Origin: Rahnella aceris
GTDB taxonomy: Bacteria > Pseudomonadota > Gammaproteobacteria > Enterobacterales > Enterobacteriaceae
Assembly (NCBI RefSeq): GCF_011684115.1
Contig: NZ_JAADJV010000001.1
Location: 1,984,001-2,048,000 of the forward strand
Direction: 5' to 3'
DNA: 64,000 nt
Every line of letters begins with the position of its first letter. Position 1 is the first letter of the stretch. Under the pieces are notes generated by a model. It saw only the letters and a list, made by a program, of their open reading frames with translations. It was not told the DNA's origin and searched no databases. Both the position numbers and the translations under genes were made by a program. Positions 1-8,961 of this stretch are shown piece by piece.

Positions 1-172
1 CGCTATAAAACCTTATTCTTTGTATGAATACTTTTTTATTAATTACACCCTATTAATGGTGAGGTAATTCTCTATAAAAAAGCATTATTTTAATTTTCTG
101 CTATTCTTAAATATTAAAGACGTTATCTGAACATACATCGCGCAGTATCAGCTTCCGACGCGAGGACATAAA

Positions 173-196
173 AAAACCGGGCGGAAGCCCGGTTTT
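173..196 (-). terminator. Rho-independent terminator of hemB
   Basis: A perfect 10-bp stem (AAAACCGGGC / GCCCGGTTTT) with a GGAA loop lies 22 bases after the hemB stop codon. On the minus strand it is followed by a run of T, as expected for an intrinsic terminator of hemB. Confidence 0.9.
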
Positions 197-217
197 GGTT
201 TGCAGCGAGAACAAAAA

Positions 218-1192
218 TTACAGCCCGTTTTCGGCAATATCCATCGCAAAGTACGTCAGGATAATATCTGCGCCCGCACGTTTAATCGCGCCAAGGCTTT
301 CACGTACGACGGCACGCTCATCAATAGCACCTGCTTGTGCAGCAAATTTGATCATCGCGTATTCACCGCTGACCTGATACGCCGCCAGTGGCAGACGGGA
401 GGCTTCGCGGATATCGCGGATCACGTCCAGATACGCACCGGCCGGTTTCACCATCAGCGCATCGGCGCCTTCCTGCTCGTCCAGCAACGATTCACGCACG
501 GCTTCGCGGCGGTTCATCGGGTTCATCTGATATTGCTTGCGGTTGCCTTTCAGTACACTGCCGCCCGCTTCGCGGAAAGGCCCGTACAGGGAAGATGCAA
601 ACTTGGTGGAATACGCCATGATTGAGGTATCGATAAATCCGGCTTCATCCAGCGCACTGCGGATGGCCTGCACCTGACCGTCCTGCGCGGCGGATGGCGC
701 GATGAAATCTGCACCAGCAGCCGCCGCCACGACAGCCTGTTTACCGAGGTTGACCAGGGTTGCGTCGTTATCCACGCCGTGGTCGTGCAACACACCGCAA
801 TGGCCGTGTGAGGTGTATTCGCAGAAACAGGTGTCGGACATGACAATCATTTCAGGCACGGTGTCTTTACAGATACGCGCCATACGCGCGACCAGACCGT
901 TTTCGTTCCAGGTATCGCTGCCGGTGGCATCCATGTGATGCGAAATACCGAACGTCATAACAGAGCGGATACCGGCGCGGGCGTAACGTTCGATTTCAAA
1001 TGCCAGGCGGGATTCAGGGATACGCAACACACCCGGCATAGCTTCGATGGGTACGTATTCAGAGGTCTCTTCTTCTACGAAAATCGGCAGTACCAGATCG
1101 TTGACGCTAAATTCAGTTTCCTGAAAAAGAGTGCGCAGGGATTCGGACTGTCTCAGGCGGCGAAGGCGTGAGCTCGGGAACTGATTCGACAT
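218..1192 (-). CDS. hemB: Delta-aminolevulinic acid dehydratase (porphobilinogen synthase)
   Basis: Cytosolic enzyme that condenses two 5-aminolevulinate molecules into porphobilinogen, the second common step of tetrapyrrole and heme synthesis. The 324-residue length equals E. coli HemB. Visible hallmarks are the zinc-binding cysteine cluster [15 protein letters not shown], the first active-site lysine region ([14 protein letters not shown]) and the Schiff-base lysine in [13 protein letters not shown]. The three-cysteine site points to the zinc-dependent class rather than the magnesium-only class. The gene stands alone, has its own terminator downstream and is followed by an unrelated exporter operon on the same strand. 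The ATG start fits the family N-terminus ([14 protein letters not shown]). Confidence 0.97.
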   Translation of the reverse strand: MSNQFPSSRLRRLRQSESLRTLFQETEFSVNDLVLPIFVEEETSEYVPIEAMPGVLRIPESRLAFEIERYARAGIRSVMTFGISHHMDATGSDTWNENGLVARMARICKDTVPEMIVMSDTCFCEYTSHGHCGVLHDHGVDNDATLVNLGKQAVVAAAAGADFIAPSAAQDGQVQAIRSALDEAGFIDTSIMAYSTKFASSLYGPFREAGGSVLKGNRKQYQMNPMNRREAVRESLLDEQEGADALMVKPAGAYLDVIRDIREASRLPLAAYQVSGEYAMIKFAAQAGAIDERAVVRESLGAIKRAGADIILTYFAMDIAENGL

Positions 1193-1370
1193 GAAAACTC
1201 CTAAAAATTAATCTGTTGCGCTGATATTTTTTAGAAACAGGAGCACAGACAGTTCAGACGGCAGGAGGCGATGCAGCGCCGTCAGACGATGAAGCCCGCA
1301 TTTTATAATAACTTTTAAACAAATGATGAACTTTCCGTGAGGAGATGTAACAGAGGCCGCAATTTTGGAA

Positions 1371-1396
1371 AGGCGATCCCGGAACAGGGATCGCCT
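1371..1396 (-). terminator. Probable terminator of the microcin exporter operon
   Basis: A 10-bp stem (AGGCGATCCC / GGGATCGCCT) with a six-base loop sits 11 bases after the stop of the ABC exporter gene. The T-tract on the minus strand is short (TTTCC), so termination strength is uncertain, but position and stem fit the end of the two-gene operon. Confidence 0.65.
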
Positions 1397-1407
1397 GAAG
1401 GAATGAT

Positions 1408-3507
1408 TTAACCGAGCTTGATCTCGCGATCTGCTGAGGCAATCGTAGACGGACGGTGGGCGATAAATATTCGCGTAATATCCAGTTCGCTGATCGCCTG
1501 ATTGATGCGCATTTCATTGTCCAGATCTAAATGGCTGGTGGCCTCGTCGAGGAACAGTATCGCCGGACGGCGGTACAGTGCGCGGGCAATCAGCAAACGC
1601 TGTTTCTGCCCGCCGGACAAACTGCCGCCCAGTTCGCTGATCAGCGTTTCATAGCCCATCGGCATCCGTTCGATATCGTCGTGGATGTTACAACGGCGGG
1701 CGCAATCAATAATACGCGCTTCATCTTTCTGCTCATCAAAGCTGGCAATGTTCTCGGCGATAGATCCGGCGAACAACGTGTCATCCTGTAACACACAGGC
1801 GATGCAACTGCGGTAATTGTTCAGTCCGGCGGTGGTGATATCCATACCGTTAATCAGAATGCGGCCTTCGGTGGGCGTCAGCAAACCGGTCATGATCTTC
1901 ATCAGCGTGGTTTTACCCTGCCCCGACGGCCCGGTGATCGCCACACTTTCGCCCGCCGCCACCGACAGGTTTAGCCCGTTGATCAGCGGTGCGGAAAGGC
2001 TGTCGTACTGAAACACCAGATCCCGCACCTCCAGCGACGCTGCCTCGCCCGCCCGCAGCAACTCACGTTCCGGCAGTGATTTCTCGGTGCCGGTCAACGC
2101 GATATCCGCGATACGGTCGCGGTGCAGGGAAAGCATCCGCAGTTGCAACACCATATTCAGCAGACTGGCAGCACGTTCGGAGAACTGCCCGCGGTAGGTG
2201 TTGAAGGCCACAAACATCCCCAGCGTCATATGGCCGTCAATCACCTGCGTCGCCCCCAGCCACAGCAGCGCGACCTGATCGAGCGTGGCGATCAGCGTGT
2301 TGCCGCCGGTAAACATCATCTCAAACCTGGTTTTGCGCACCGTCGCATTGGCGTTATCAATGTTCAGATTGAGCCAGAAATTGGCGCGGGCTTTCGATAA
2401 ACCCAGTGCTTTCAGCGTGCTGATGCCGTAGAGCGTTTCCATAAAGTGCGAACCGGCACGCGCACCTTTAACGATTTGCTCCTCGGAAACCTGGCGGTAA
2501 GCGTTATACGTCGTCAGGCGGAAGATGACATAAATCGCCGTGAAGCCAAGAATCACCCAAATCAGCCAGCCGCCATACAGCACCATCATCACGATTAACC
2601 CGACCGACATAATGCCGTCGATAATACTGTTGACCACGTTGGTGGTCAGCGTGGTACGCAGCGTATCGAGGGAAGTAAAACGCGACTGAATATCCCCGAG
2701 TTTGCGTTTCTCAAAATAATCGAGCGGCAGTTTCATCAGATGATCGAACAGCCGCGCTTTCCATTGCACATCAATCAGCGTACTCATCACCAGCGATGTC
2801 CAGGCGCGTAACATGCTGACGCCGGTGCGGAAAATGATGAAGAACAGCAACCCGAGGCAAATCAGGGTCAGTAAATCCGGGTCTTTCGCCGGGATCACAT
2901 GGTCCATTACCAGTTGCATCCCGACCGGCAGCAGCAGGTTGACCGATTCGATCATCAGCGAGAGGCAGAAGATTTTGGTCAGCGCCGGAATAAGGCCGCT
3001 GACATTGCCCATCATTTTGCGCAGATCCAGCCGTACGCGCGGTTTCTCCGAGGTAAAACCGTTGTCCGGCCACAGCTCGAGTGCCACGCCGGTGAAATGC
3101 TCGGACACCTCGCGCATGCCAAGCGAACGGCGGCCAAAGGCCGGATCGTGAATAATCACTTTGCCCTGTTTAACGCCAACCAGCACCACGAAATGATTGA
3201 GATCCCAGTGCAAAATACACGGCGTTTTCAGCGCGTTCAGCTCATCGATATCCAGCTTTAACGCGCGGGATTTCATCTCATTCGCTGCCGCGATATCCAT
3301 CAGCGTGCGCAGTGTCGCGCCCCGTGAAGATATGCCATAGCGCTGACGCAGGCTTTGCAAGTCCACGTGTTTGCCGTGATAGCCAAACACCATTGCCAGA
3401 CTGGCCAGTCCGCACTCGGCGGCCTCGGTTTGAATAATCTGCGGCACCCGGTGGCGCCAGCTAAAGTGCAGGCGGTCAGCCAGCTCCCGTACGTTATCGA
3501 GATTCAT
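1408..3507 (-). CDS. CvaB-type peptidase-containing ABC exporter (PCAT) for a double-glycine peptide
   Basis: Inner-membrane ABC exporter that removes the leader of a double-glycine-type peptide and drives its export. At 699 residues it is practically the length of CvaB, the microcin V exporter. The N-terminal C39 peptidase domain (about residues 15-140) keeps Gln26, catalytic Cys32 (TEAAECGLASLAM), His105 (HWDLNHFVVL) and Asp121 (IHDPAFG), so it looks active. A membrane domain follows (about 165-460). The ATPase domain has Walker A GPSGQGKTT (526-534), signature LSGGQKQR (630-637), Walker B LFLDEATS (651-658) and an H-loop histidine. It overlaps the 3' end of the CvaA-type gene by 14 bases, so the two are translationally linked. 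No outer-membrane partner is encoded here; by analogy with microcin V it would use TolC. The likely substrate is the small precursor encoded at 5207-5398. Confidence 0.93.
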   Translation of the reverse strand: MNLDNVRELADRLHFSWRHRVPQIIQTEAAECGLASLAMVFGYHGKHVDLQSLRQRYGISSRGATLRTLMDIAAANEMKSRALKLDIDELNALKTPCILHWDLNHFVVLVGVKQGKVIIHDPAFGRRSLGMREVSEHFTGVALELWPDNGFTSEKPRVRLDLRKMMGNVSGLIPALTKIFCLSLMIESVNLLLPVGMQLVMDHVIPAKDPDLLTLICLGLLFFIIFRTGVSMLRAWTSLVMSTLIDVQWKARLFDHLMKLPLDYFEKRKLGDIQSRFTSLDTLRTTLTTNVVNSIIDGIMSVGLIVMMVLYGGWLIWVILGFTAIYVIFRLTTYNAYRQVSEEQIVKGARAGSHFMETLYGISTLKALGLSKARANFWLNLNIDNANATVRKTRFEMMFTGGNTLIATLDQVALLWLGATQVIDGHMTLGMFVAFNTYRGQFSERAASLLNMVLQLRMLSLHRDRIADIALTGTEKSLPERELLRAGEAASLEVRDLVFQYDSLSAPLINGLNLSVAAGESVAITGPSGQGKTTLMKIMTGLLTPTEGRILINGMDITTAGLNNYRSCIACVLQDDTLFAGSIAENIASFDEQKDEARIIDCARRCNIHDDIERMPMGYETLISELGGSLSGGQKQRLLIARALYRRPAILFLDEATSHLDLDNEMRINQAISELDITRIFIAHRPSTIASADREIKLG

Positions 3508-4780
3508 TGATTGGCCCCACCACGCTTTTCTTCATGCTGTAATACGGAGACAACATCCACTGATACAGCGGCCTTTTCTCCAGGAATAACGTCGACTCGG
3601 CTTTCATGCCGCTGGATAAATTCAGCGTTTCGCCGTGCCAGTTCATGGCTTTTTTATCCAGTGAAACAATCACTTTGTAATACGGCCCGCTGATCGTGCC
3701 ATTGGCCGTTCTCGGCGCGCTGGCGTAAGAATTCAGCTCCTGTTCGGAAACCGGCGCAGAGGAAATCGATTCCACCTTGCCGGGGAACTGGCCATATTTT
3801 TCAAACGGATAGGCTTCGTACCGAATATTGATGTGCTCGCCGGCTTTCACGTAAGGCACGCTTTCATTCGGCAGCCAGGCAACGAGAAAGAACGGGGAAT
3901 TACTGGCTGGCACCAGTTGCGCGAGGCTATCACCGGCGTTGACCATCTGTCCGGGCGTGACGCTCAGCGAAGAGATTTTGCCGGAGGTCGGCGCGGTGAT
4001 CAGCAATGAGCCTTTGGCATCGGCCTGCGCCAGCTGGCGTTCGAGGTCATTGCGCTGGTAGCCGTACTGTGAAATCTGGTTATCAAACTCGGCGGCGCGG
4101 GTGACCAGTTCGCTGCGCAGATTGGTGATTTGTAATGCTTCCTGAATCGCCTGGGTGTTCAGGCTCTGGAACGATGTCTGCTGCTGGTAAAACAGGTAGC
4201 GCTGATTATTCAGCTGGTCAGTATTGATCAGGCCCTTCTTCTGATATGCCCCGTAGTTCTGCATGCTCTTTTTCATGGCATCCAGCCCTTCCTGCGCCGA
4301 ATCCACCATGCTTTGTGAGACTTCATGCGCCTTCTGATACTGATCGAGTTGCTGTTGCAGGTTTTGCAGGGTTTGCTGCTTATTGTGTTCCAGCTGGGCA
4401 ATAATGGAATCGATTTGCTCGCGCTGCTTTTTAATAGCGGCGAGCGTGGTGGTACTGACATTCCCCGCCTGCGTCACGCGGCTGACGTCGATTTCATATA
4501 AAGGCTGGCCTTTTTTTACGGGTTTACCGGTATCGACATACAATTTGGTGACCACGCCCTGCTCAGGGCTGAATAAATTAATGCTGTGCGGCTGAGTAAT
4601 GATTTCACCGCTGACGTTGATGCGACGTGTGTAGTTAGCGAAGATCAGGAATACCAGTAAAGCAAACAGGAAGAGGGCCGTGAGTGTCGTGATGATCCAT
4701 AAAGGCCAGCCGGCGAGCAATAAAGCCTTACCCGCCCAGTGACTTTGCTGATGTTCATTTACCTCTTTACGAAAGAGCAT
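3494..4780 (-). CDS. CvaA-type membrane fusion protein (HlyD family) of microcin export
   Basis: Periplasmic adaptor that would join the ABC exporter to TolC. The protein has one N-terminal membrane segment (about residues 20-45, rich in L, I, F and A) after a short cytoplasmic part. A first lipoyl half (NVSGEIITQPHSINLF), a long Gln-rich coiled coil (about 100-270) and a second lipoyl half with TAPTSGKISSLSV follow. The C-terminus closely matches E. coli CvaA as remembered (MKAESTLFLEKR..YQWMLSP.Y.MK....GPIN). I chose the ATG at 4780 (MLFRKEVNEHQQ, 428 residues) because it aligns with the CvaA start. An upstream GTG at 4873 would add 31 residues unlike the family. First gene of the exporter operon, divergent from the microcin gene. 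Confidence 0.92.
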   Translation of the reverse strand: MLFRKEVNEHQQSHWAGKALLLAGWPLWIITTLTALFLFALLVFLIFANYTRRINVSGEIITQPHSINLFSPEQGVVTKLYVDTGKPVKKGQPLYEIDVSRVTQAGNVSTTTLAAIKKQREQIDSIIAQLEHNKQQTLQNLQQQLDQYQKAHEVSQSMVDSAQEGLDAMKKSMQNYGAYQKKGLINTDQLNNQRYLFYQQQTSFQSLNTQAIQEALQITNLRSELVTRAAEFDNQISQYGYQRNDLERQLAQADAKGSLLITAPTSGKISSLSVTPGQMVNAGDSLAQLVPASNSPFFLVAWLPNESVPYVKAGEHINIRYEAYPFEKYGQFPGKVESISSAPVSEQELNSYASAPRTANGTISGPYYKVIVSLDKKAMNWHGETLNLSSGMKAESTLFLEKRPLYQWMLSPYYSMKKSVVGPINESR

Positions 4781-5049
4781 ATTTAAGTGTTCCAGAAAAA
4801 CCGGCTGTAAAAACAGAATCTTTGAAAGATAGCAGCACATAATCACGCTGCCACCGCGATTACTCTGAAACACCGGATGAAGTTATTACCACGCAGGGAT
4901 AATTGCGCAGTAATATTAATTTCAATGTCTTATAAAAAATAACCACCTGACCTCTGGTTCGATTATTTTTTGCACATTGCATTAATTATTCAGATTTAAA
5001 AATATCTTAATAATGATTTCAAACAATGAGTTACATATCTAAATTCACA

Positions 5050-5065
5050 TAGGAGATTATTCCTA
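5050..5065. promoter_or_regulatory. RcsAB-box-like inverted repeat upstream of the microcin gene
   Basis: The sequence TAGGAGATTATTCCTA is an inverted repeat (TAGGA / TCCTA) in the AT-rich 426-base region between the exporter operon and the microcin gene. Its right 14 bases match the RcsAB consensus TAAGAATATTCCTA at 11 positions. It lies about 140 bases before the microcin start codon. Rcs control is only an inference; another dimeric regulator could bind here. Confidence 0.35.
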
Positions 5066-5206
5066 GTCAAATTCCGTCCGCAGTACTCTAGGCTTAATCC
5101 CTGTGAAGACATTGCGTAGAAATTATCTCCATAGACTTACTCAATGTTTTCATCGCCCCCGTTATTTAAGGGGACTTGCTTTAACAGATTAAAAGGAAGG
5201 CCTAAG

Positions 5207-5398
5207 ATGAAACAATTAACAGAACATGATATTGAAATGGTTAATGGTGCGGGTTGGTCGGAAGATGTTAATAAGGTTGCCGATCGCCTATCAAACTTTG
5301 GTCAGGACGCGGTGAGTGACACCAGTAATGCGGTGAACAAGGCGTATTCACAAATTTCCGATGGTCTTGCTAAAGCACAGAACTATCTGACAACCTAG
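5207..5398 (+). CDS. Putative class II microcin (double-glycine-type) precursor
   Basis: A 63-residue peptide. The first 15 residues, MKQLTEHDIEMVNGA, fit the class II microcin leader pattern (microcin V MRTLTLNELDSVSGG; microcin L MREITLNEMNNVSGA), with cleavage expected after Gly-Ala. The mature part would be 48 residues starting GWSEDVNKVADRLSNFGQ. It has no cysteine and no Gly-rich transmembrane stretch, has six acidic and four basic residues (net about -2), and shows hydrophobic residues at 3-4 spacing, suggesting amphipathic helix. The start at 5207 is set by the Shine-Dalgarno AAGGAAGG; an upstream in-frame start at 5144 would bury the leader. It is transcribed away from the exporter operon and has its own terminator. 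No immunity gene is visible beside it. I do not recognise the mature sequence as a named microcin; a secreted signalling or surface peptide is an alternative. Confidence 0.8.
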   Translation: MKQLTEHDIEMVNGAGWSEDVNKVADRLSNFGQDAVSDTSNAVNKAYSQISDGLAKAQNYLTT

Positions 5399-5459
5399 TT
5401 TATAAACAGCTTTTGTTGTACCGAAAGTTAATTTATAAGCAACTTAGTCAGAGTAATAC

Positions 5460-5487
5460 AAGCCCCCGTTAATTTGGGGGCTTTTTT
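5460..5487 (+). terminator. Terminator of the microcin gene
   Basis: An 8-bp stem (AAGCCCCC / GGGGGCTT) with loop GTTAATTT is followed by TTTT on the plus strand, 61 bases after the microcin stop. It shows the peptide gene is a monocistronic unit and leaves no room for a co-transcribed immunity gene. Confidence 0.9.
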
Positions 5488-5513
5488 ATTGGCAGTTTAA
5501 AACTGAAGAAATA

Positions 5514-6581
5514 TCAGACGCCTGATTTAGTTTTATCGCTTTTCACCATGCTGTTTTTCAGCTTGCCGACAAGCTCACGGCGAAAATCACCGAGTTTAGG
5601 TTTATCGCCTTCCAGCCACGGCAGCGGACGGCAGAGTTCCATGGTTTTGATGCCCAGACGCGCAGTCAGCAAGCCGGCACCGATGCCTTGTGCCGCACGG
5701 GCTGAAAGGCGGGCAGCAAGATCCTGTGACATCCAGTCCATGCCCACTTCACGCACCAGTTCGGATGCACCGGCGAATGCCATGTTCAGCAGCACCAGAC
5801 GGAACAAACGAATACGGCTGTAATAGCCAAGTTCGATGCCGTACAGCACCGCGATACGGTTAACCAGCCGCAGGTTGCGCCAGGCGATGAAGGCCATATC
5901 CACCAGCGCCAGCGGGCTGACAGCGATCATCAGCGCGGATTCGGCTGCTGAATGACTGATTTCACGCCGGGCCTGCGCATCGAGAACCGGCTGAACCAGA
6001 CGGGCATACAGTTCAACCACTTCCCGGTCATTCTGGGTTTCATGCAGTGAAGCCTGCCAGCGTTGCAGCGCCGGATGGCTGTTATCCAGCCCGGCCTGCG
6101 CCGCCAGTTTTTCGCAGAATACACGTCCCTGCCCTAACCCATGACTGTGCATTAATTCGCGTGCCGTATCGCGCTCGTCGGCGCGCTGACGCAGGCGGTA
6201 CAAGCGTCGCCATTCGGTCGCGACGGAACCGACACCGGCGACAATAATCAGCCCGCCTGCGGTGCAGGCACCAAGCGCCACCCAGTCCTGCTGGATCCAC
6301 GCTTCGTGTACCCATTGCACGCCCTGTGCTACCACGCTGATGCCCAGCACCGCCACGCCGAGGCGCACAATTTTGCCCCACAAACTGCGACGCGGTTTCA
6401 GCGCACGGTTGAGCACTGCTTCGGCCTCGCCCTCTTCCTGCTGTTCGTCTGCTTCGGTGGATACCGCAATAAAGCGCTCTGAAATTTGTTCGTCAAACGC
6501 CAGCGCCGGTTTGATCACCGGTTCAGCCGGGGCTTTTAATTCCGTTTCAAAATCGATACGCGGTTTAATCGGTTCGCTCAT
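5514..6581 (-). CDS. ycjF: YcjF, DUF697/TIGR01620 inner-membrane protein
   Basis: Inner-membrane protein of unknown function, 355 residues against 353 in E. coli. The N-terminal third is charged and cytoplasmic. A pair of hydrophobic segments lies at about residues 68-120 ([19 protein letters not shown] and [20 protein letters not shown]). A conserved C-terminal domain contains [21 protein letters not shown]. It overlaps the 3' end of ycjX by four bases (ATGA type) and so is translationally coupled to it. In E. coli ycjX and ycjF belong to the sigma-54 psp regulon, and the continuous strand from pspA here suggests the same. In E. coli tyrR follows; here the microcin locus occupies that position. 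Confidence 0.93.
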   Translation of the reverse strand: MSEPIKPRIDFETELKAPAEPVIKPALAFDEQISERFIAVSTEADEQQEEGEAEAVLNRALKPRRSLWGKIVRLGVAVLGISVVAQGVQWVHEAWIQQDWVALGACTAGGLIIVAGVGSVATEWRRLYRLRQRADERDTARELMHSHGLGQGRVFCEKLAAQAGLDNSHPALQRWQASLHETQNDREVVELYARLVQPVLDAQARREISHSAAESALMIAVSPLALVDMAFIAWRNLRLVNRIAVLYGIELGYYSRIRLFRLVLLNMAFAGASELVREVGMDWMSQDLAARLSARAAQGIGAGLLTARLGIKTMELCRPLPWLEGDKPKLGDFRRELVGKLKNSMVKSDKTKSGV

Positions 6582-7975
6582 CGCATTTTATCTCCCAGTA
6601 AAAACTCCATCACCGCATCCAGACGGATGTGCGGCAACGGCGTGTCCACGCTCATTTCACGCGGACGAAACTCATCAAAATGGAATCCCTGTTTTTGCCA
6701 GAACGCATGTCCCGGCAGACGCGCAGGCACCTCGCCGGGGAACACGGTCAGCGGCGCGCCATCCTGCAACCGGTGGCCTTTCAGCGCGGGCAGACTTTGC
6801 CCCTGATATTCCACCATGCCGGTTTCCGTCGCCTGAACCGACGCCAGACCGGCGCAATCCATACTGATGCCTTCGAAAGCGGCGTTCTGCCAGGCTTCCT
6901 GCACCAGTTGCTGCAACAGCGACACCAGATTAGCGTGCTGATCGCCGGTAATATGGTCGGCTTTAGTGGCGGCGAACATCAGTTTATCGATGCACGGATT
7001 AAACAGACGGCGGAACAGCGTGCGTTTACCGTAATGGAAACTTTGCATCAGCTGCGTCAGCGCCAGGCGCATATCGTTAAATGCCTGCGGTCCGCTGTTG
7101 AGCGGCTGCAGACAATCGACCAGCACAATCTGGCGGTCAAATTTCACAAAGTGATCTTTGTAAAAACCTTTCACGATGTGCTGGCAGTAATAGTCGAAAC
7201 GCGCACGCAGCATACCCAGATTGCTGTTTTTATCCGCCTGCGCCAGTTGCGCATCGGAATAGCGGTTCAGCTCCGGCCACGGGAAAAATTGCAGCGCAGG
7301 TGCACCGGCCATATCTCCCGGCAGAACAAAACGCCCCGGCTGGATAAAGTGCAAACCTTCGGTCTTGCAGCACACCAGATAATCGGTGTAGGCCTGTGAA
7401 ATTGTGCCCAGCAGATTTTCATCCGCCGGAGCCAGCGGATCACATTGTGCGCACAGCGTCAGCCACGGCTTCGCCCATTGCGCGCGATCGCCCTGCAACA
7501 GCCCCGCCATCTGGCGCGACCAGTCGAGATAGTTTTGCTCCAGCATCGGCAAATCCAGCAGCCATTCGCCGGGATAATCGACGATCTCCAGATATAACGT
7601 GGAGGTGTCTTTGAAGTGACGCAGCAGGGAATCATTAGAGCGATAACGCAATGCCAGACGGATTTCGCTGACGCCACGGGTTGGCGTTGGCCATGCGGGC
7701 GGCGTGCCGTAGAGTGCCGCCAGACCTTCGTCATAGGCAAAGCGCGACACGCCCAGATCACGCTGGGGGACGCGTTTCACGCCAAGCAGACGCTCCTCGC
7801 GGGCAGCCGAAAACAGCGGTAAACGTGCGCCGCTGTGCATGTGTAAAAGCTGGTTAACGAAGGCGGTGATAAAGGCGGTTTTTCCGCTGCGGCTTAAACC
7901 GGTGACAGCCAGCCGCAGATGTCTGTCCATGCCGCGATTGATCAGTGAATTAAACTCATTTTGTAGTCTTTTCAT
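6578..7975 (-). CDS. ycjX: YcjX, DUF463 P-loop GTPase-like protein
   Basis: Predicted P-loop NTPase of the psp regulon, 465 residues from the chosen start, the same as E. coli YcjX. Walker A is visible near the N-terminus ([11 protein letters not shown]) and a Walker B/G3-like segment in [14 protein letters not shown]. Other blocks shared with E. coli include [32 protein letters not shown] and [10 protein letters not shown]. The start at 7975 ([11 protein letters not shown]) matches E. coli; the frame is open eight residues further upstream. The 5' end overlaps pspD by 20 bases, supporting one transcription unit psp-ycjXF. Its biochemical role is not established; membrane-stress adaptation is inferred from the operon. 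Confidence 0.94.
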   Translation of the reverse strand: MKRLQNEFNSLINRGMDRHLRLAVTGLSRSGKTAFITAFVNQLLHMHSGARLPLFSAAREERLLGVKRVPQRDLGVSRFAYDEGLAALYGTPPAWPTPTRGVSEIRLALRYRSNDSLLRHFKDTSTLYLEIVDYPGEWLLDLPMLEQNYLDWSRQMAGLLQGDRAQWAKPWLTLCAQCDPLAPADENLLGTISQAYTDYLVCCKTEGLHFIQPGRFVLPGDMAGAPALQFFPWPELNRYSDAQLAQADKNSNLGMLRARFDYYCQHIVKGFYKDHFVKFDRQIVLVDCLQPLNSGPQAFNDMRLALTQLMQSFHYGKRTLFRRLFNPCIDKLMFAATKADHITGDQHANLVSLLQQLVQEAWQNAAFEGISMDCAGLASVQATETGMVEYQGQSLPALKGHRLQDGAPLTVFPGEVPARLPGHAFWQKQGFHFDEFRPREMSVDTPLPHIRLDAVMEFLLGDKMR

Positions 7976-8201
7976 TGCTCTCCCTGGCGTAGCGCCCAAA
8001 CAGCGCGGTCAAAATACGTTTGAATAATGGTTCTAATAATAGTGCTAAAACATACCTCATTGGCCCTTTTCCCACCACGCCCAACACACGCGCTGCCAGC
8101 CCGGCAGGGCCAAAGGTCAGCGCCAGCGTAATGATCACGCTGAAAATTTTCGAAAACAGGCTGCGCTTACCCGGCAGCGAGGAATTCAGGTAACGGGTCA
8201 T
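7956..8201 (-). CDS. pspD: Phage shock protein D
   Basis: Small inner-membrane-associated protein of the psp operon, 81 residues against 73 in E. coli. The shared core is FGPAGLAARVLGVVGKGPMR followed by LALLLEPLFKRI and a basic tail. One or two hydrophobic stretches (residues 18-40 and 47-66) fit a peripheral or membrane protein. It lies 84 bases after pspC and overlaps ycjX. Recognition rests on this short motif and on operon position. PspD is the least understood Psp protein. Confidence 0.85.
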   Translation of the reverse strand: MTRYLNSSLPGKRSLFSKIFSVIITLALTFGPAGLAARVLGVVGKGPMRYVLALLLEPLFKRILTALFGRYARESNEKTTK

Positions 8202-8285
8202 AAAGATTCCTTAAGCGGGAGAGGAGAAGGAAAACAGCAGCCGGAGCAACGTCCGGCGGCCAGAGGCAAAGCGGTGAATAAAGAA

Positions 8286-8645
8286 TTAAAGCTGGCGGAA
8301 CCGGCTACGCACCCCGAAGGTTTCAGAGGTGACATAGCGTTCGACCTGGCGTAAACGCTGCTCGCTGGCTTTCAGTTCGCGGTCGGCTTCTTCCAGCAAG
8401 TTACGCGGCGATGGCGCAGTTTCATCGTCATATTCACTGGCCGGTACCGGATCCAGCACGTAGCTGAGAATGATGTACGCCAGGACGGTGAACATGAATA
8501 AACCAAAGAAAATCGACAGCACGGCCATAATCCGCAACAGTTTTACCGGCACGCCCAGATAGTGCGACAGCCCGGCCAGAACGCCTTTTATCACGCCCTC
8601 TTCCGGCACGCGGTAGAGTTTTTTCTCAGACAGACGGGTCGCCAT
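8286..8645 (-). CDS. pspC: Phage shock protein C, membrane stress sensor
   Basis: Inner-membrane protein that, with PspB, recruits PspA and relieves its inhibition of PspF during membrane stress. The 119 residues match E. coli length. The PspC domain (about residues 8-66) begins KLYRVPEEGVIKGVLAGLSHYLG and carries the hydrophobic segment LRIMAVLSIFFGLFMFTVLAYIIL. A charged heptad-like region (LLEEADRELKASEQRLRQVE) follows. Its start overlaps the pspB stop by one base (TAATG), giving tight translational coupling. Confidence 0.96.
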   Translation of the reverse strand: MATRLSEKKLYRVPEEGVIKGVLAGLSHYLGVPVKLLRIMAVLSIFFGLFMFTVLAYIILSYVLDPVPASEYDDETAPSPRNLLEEADRELKASEQRLRQVERYVTSETFGVRSRFRQL

Positions 8646-8872
8646 TATGATTGCCTCCAGCCCGGGTGTTCGGCATCAAGAATTTCTTCCAGTGCCTGAA
8701 TACGTTCGCGCATACGTTGCGCTTCATGAGTCAGGCTGGTGAGATTTTGTATCTCATGCTGACTAAGCTGACTGCCATTTTGCTGGCGATTGCTGTAGTG
8801 AAGCCACAACCAGACGGGCGCCACGAATAAAACGAAAATAGTCAGCGGAATAGCTAAAAACAGGAAGCTCAT
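8645..8872 (-). CDS. pspB: Phage shock protein B
   Basis: 75-residue inner-membrane protein acting with PspC as sensor of membrane damage. The N-terminal membrane segment (FLFLAIPLTIFVLFVAPVWL) is followed by the diagnostic WLHYSNR and a helical cytoplasmic tail with leucine spacing (LTSLTHEAQRMRERIQALEE). E. coli PspB is 74 residues. It lies 89 bases after pspA and overlaps pspC by one base. Confidence 0.96.
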   Translation of the reverse strand: MSFLFLAIPLTIFVLFVAPVWLWLHYSNRQQNGSQLSQHEIQNLTSLTHEAQRMRERIQALEEILDAEHPGWRQS

Positions 8873-8961
8873 TGTCTCTCCTTATGAGTCTTATTTATTA
8901 CCGGTTACGGCGTTAATCCTGCAACAACCTGCCTGCGAACAGGCAGGTTTAATGGCAAACA

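Noticed and set aside
200..625. 141-codon plus-strand frame over hemB
   Set aside because: Antisense shadow of hemB with no ribosome site or recognisable domain; GC-rich genes here throw many such frames.
5144..5206. Upstream in-frame start for the microcin precursor (84 residues)
   Set aside because: The extra 21 residues precede the leader motif and lack a ribosome site; the ATG at 5207 has AAGGAAGG.
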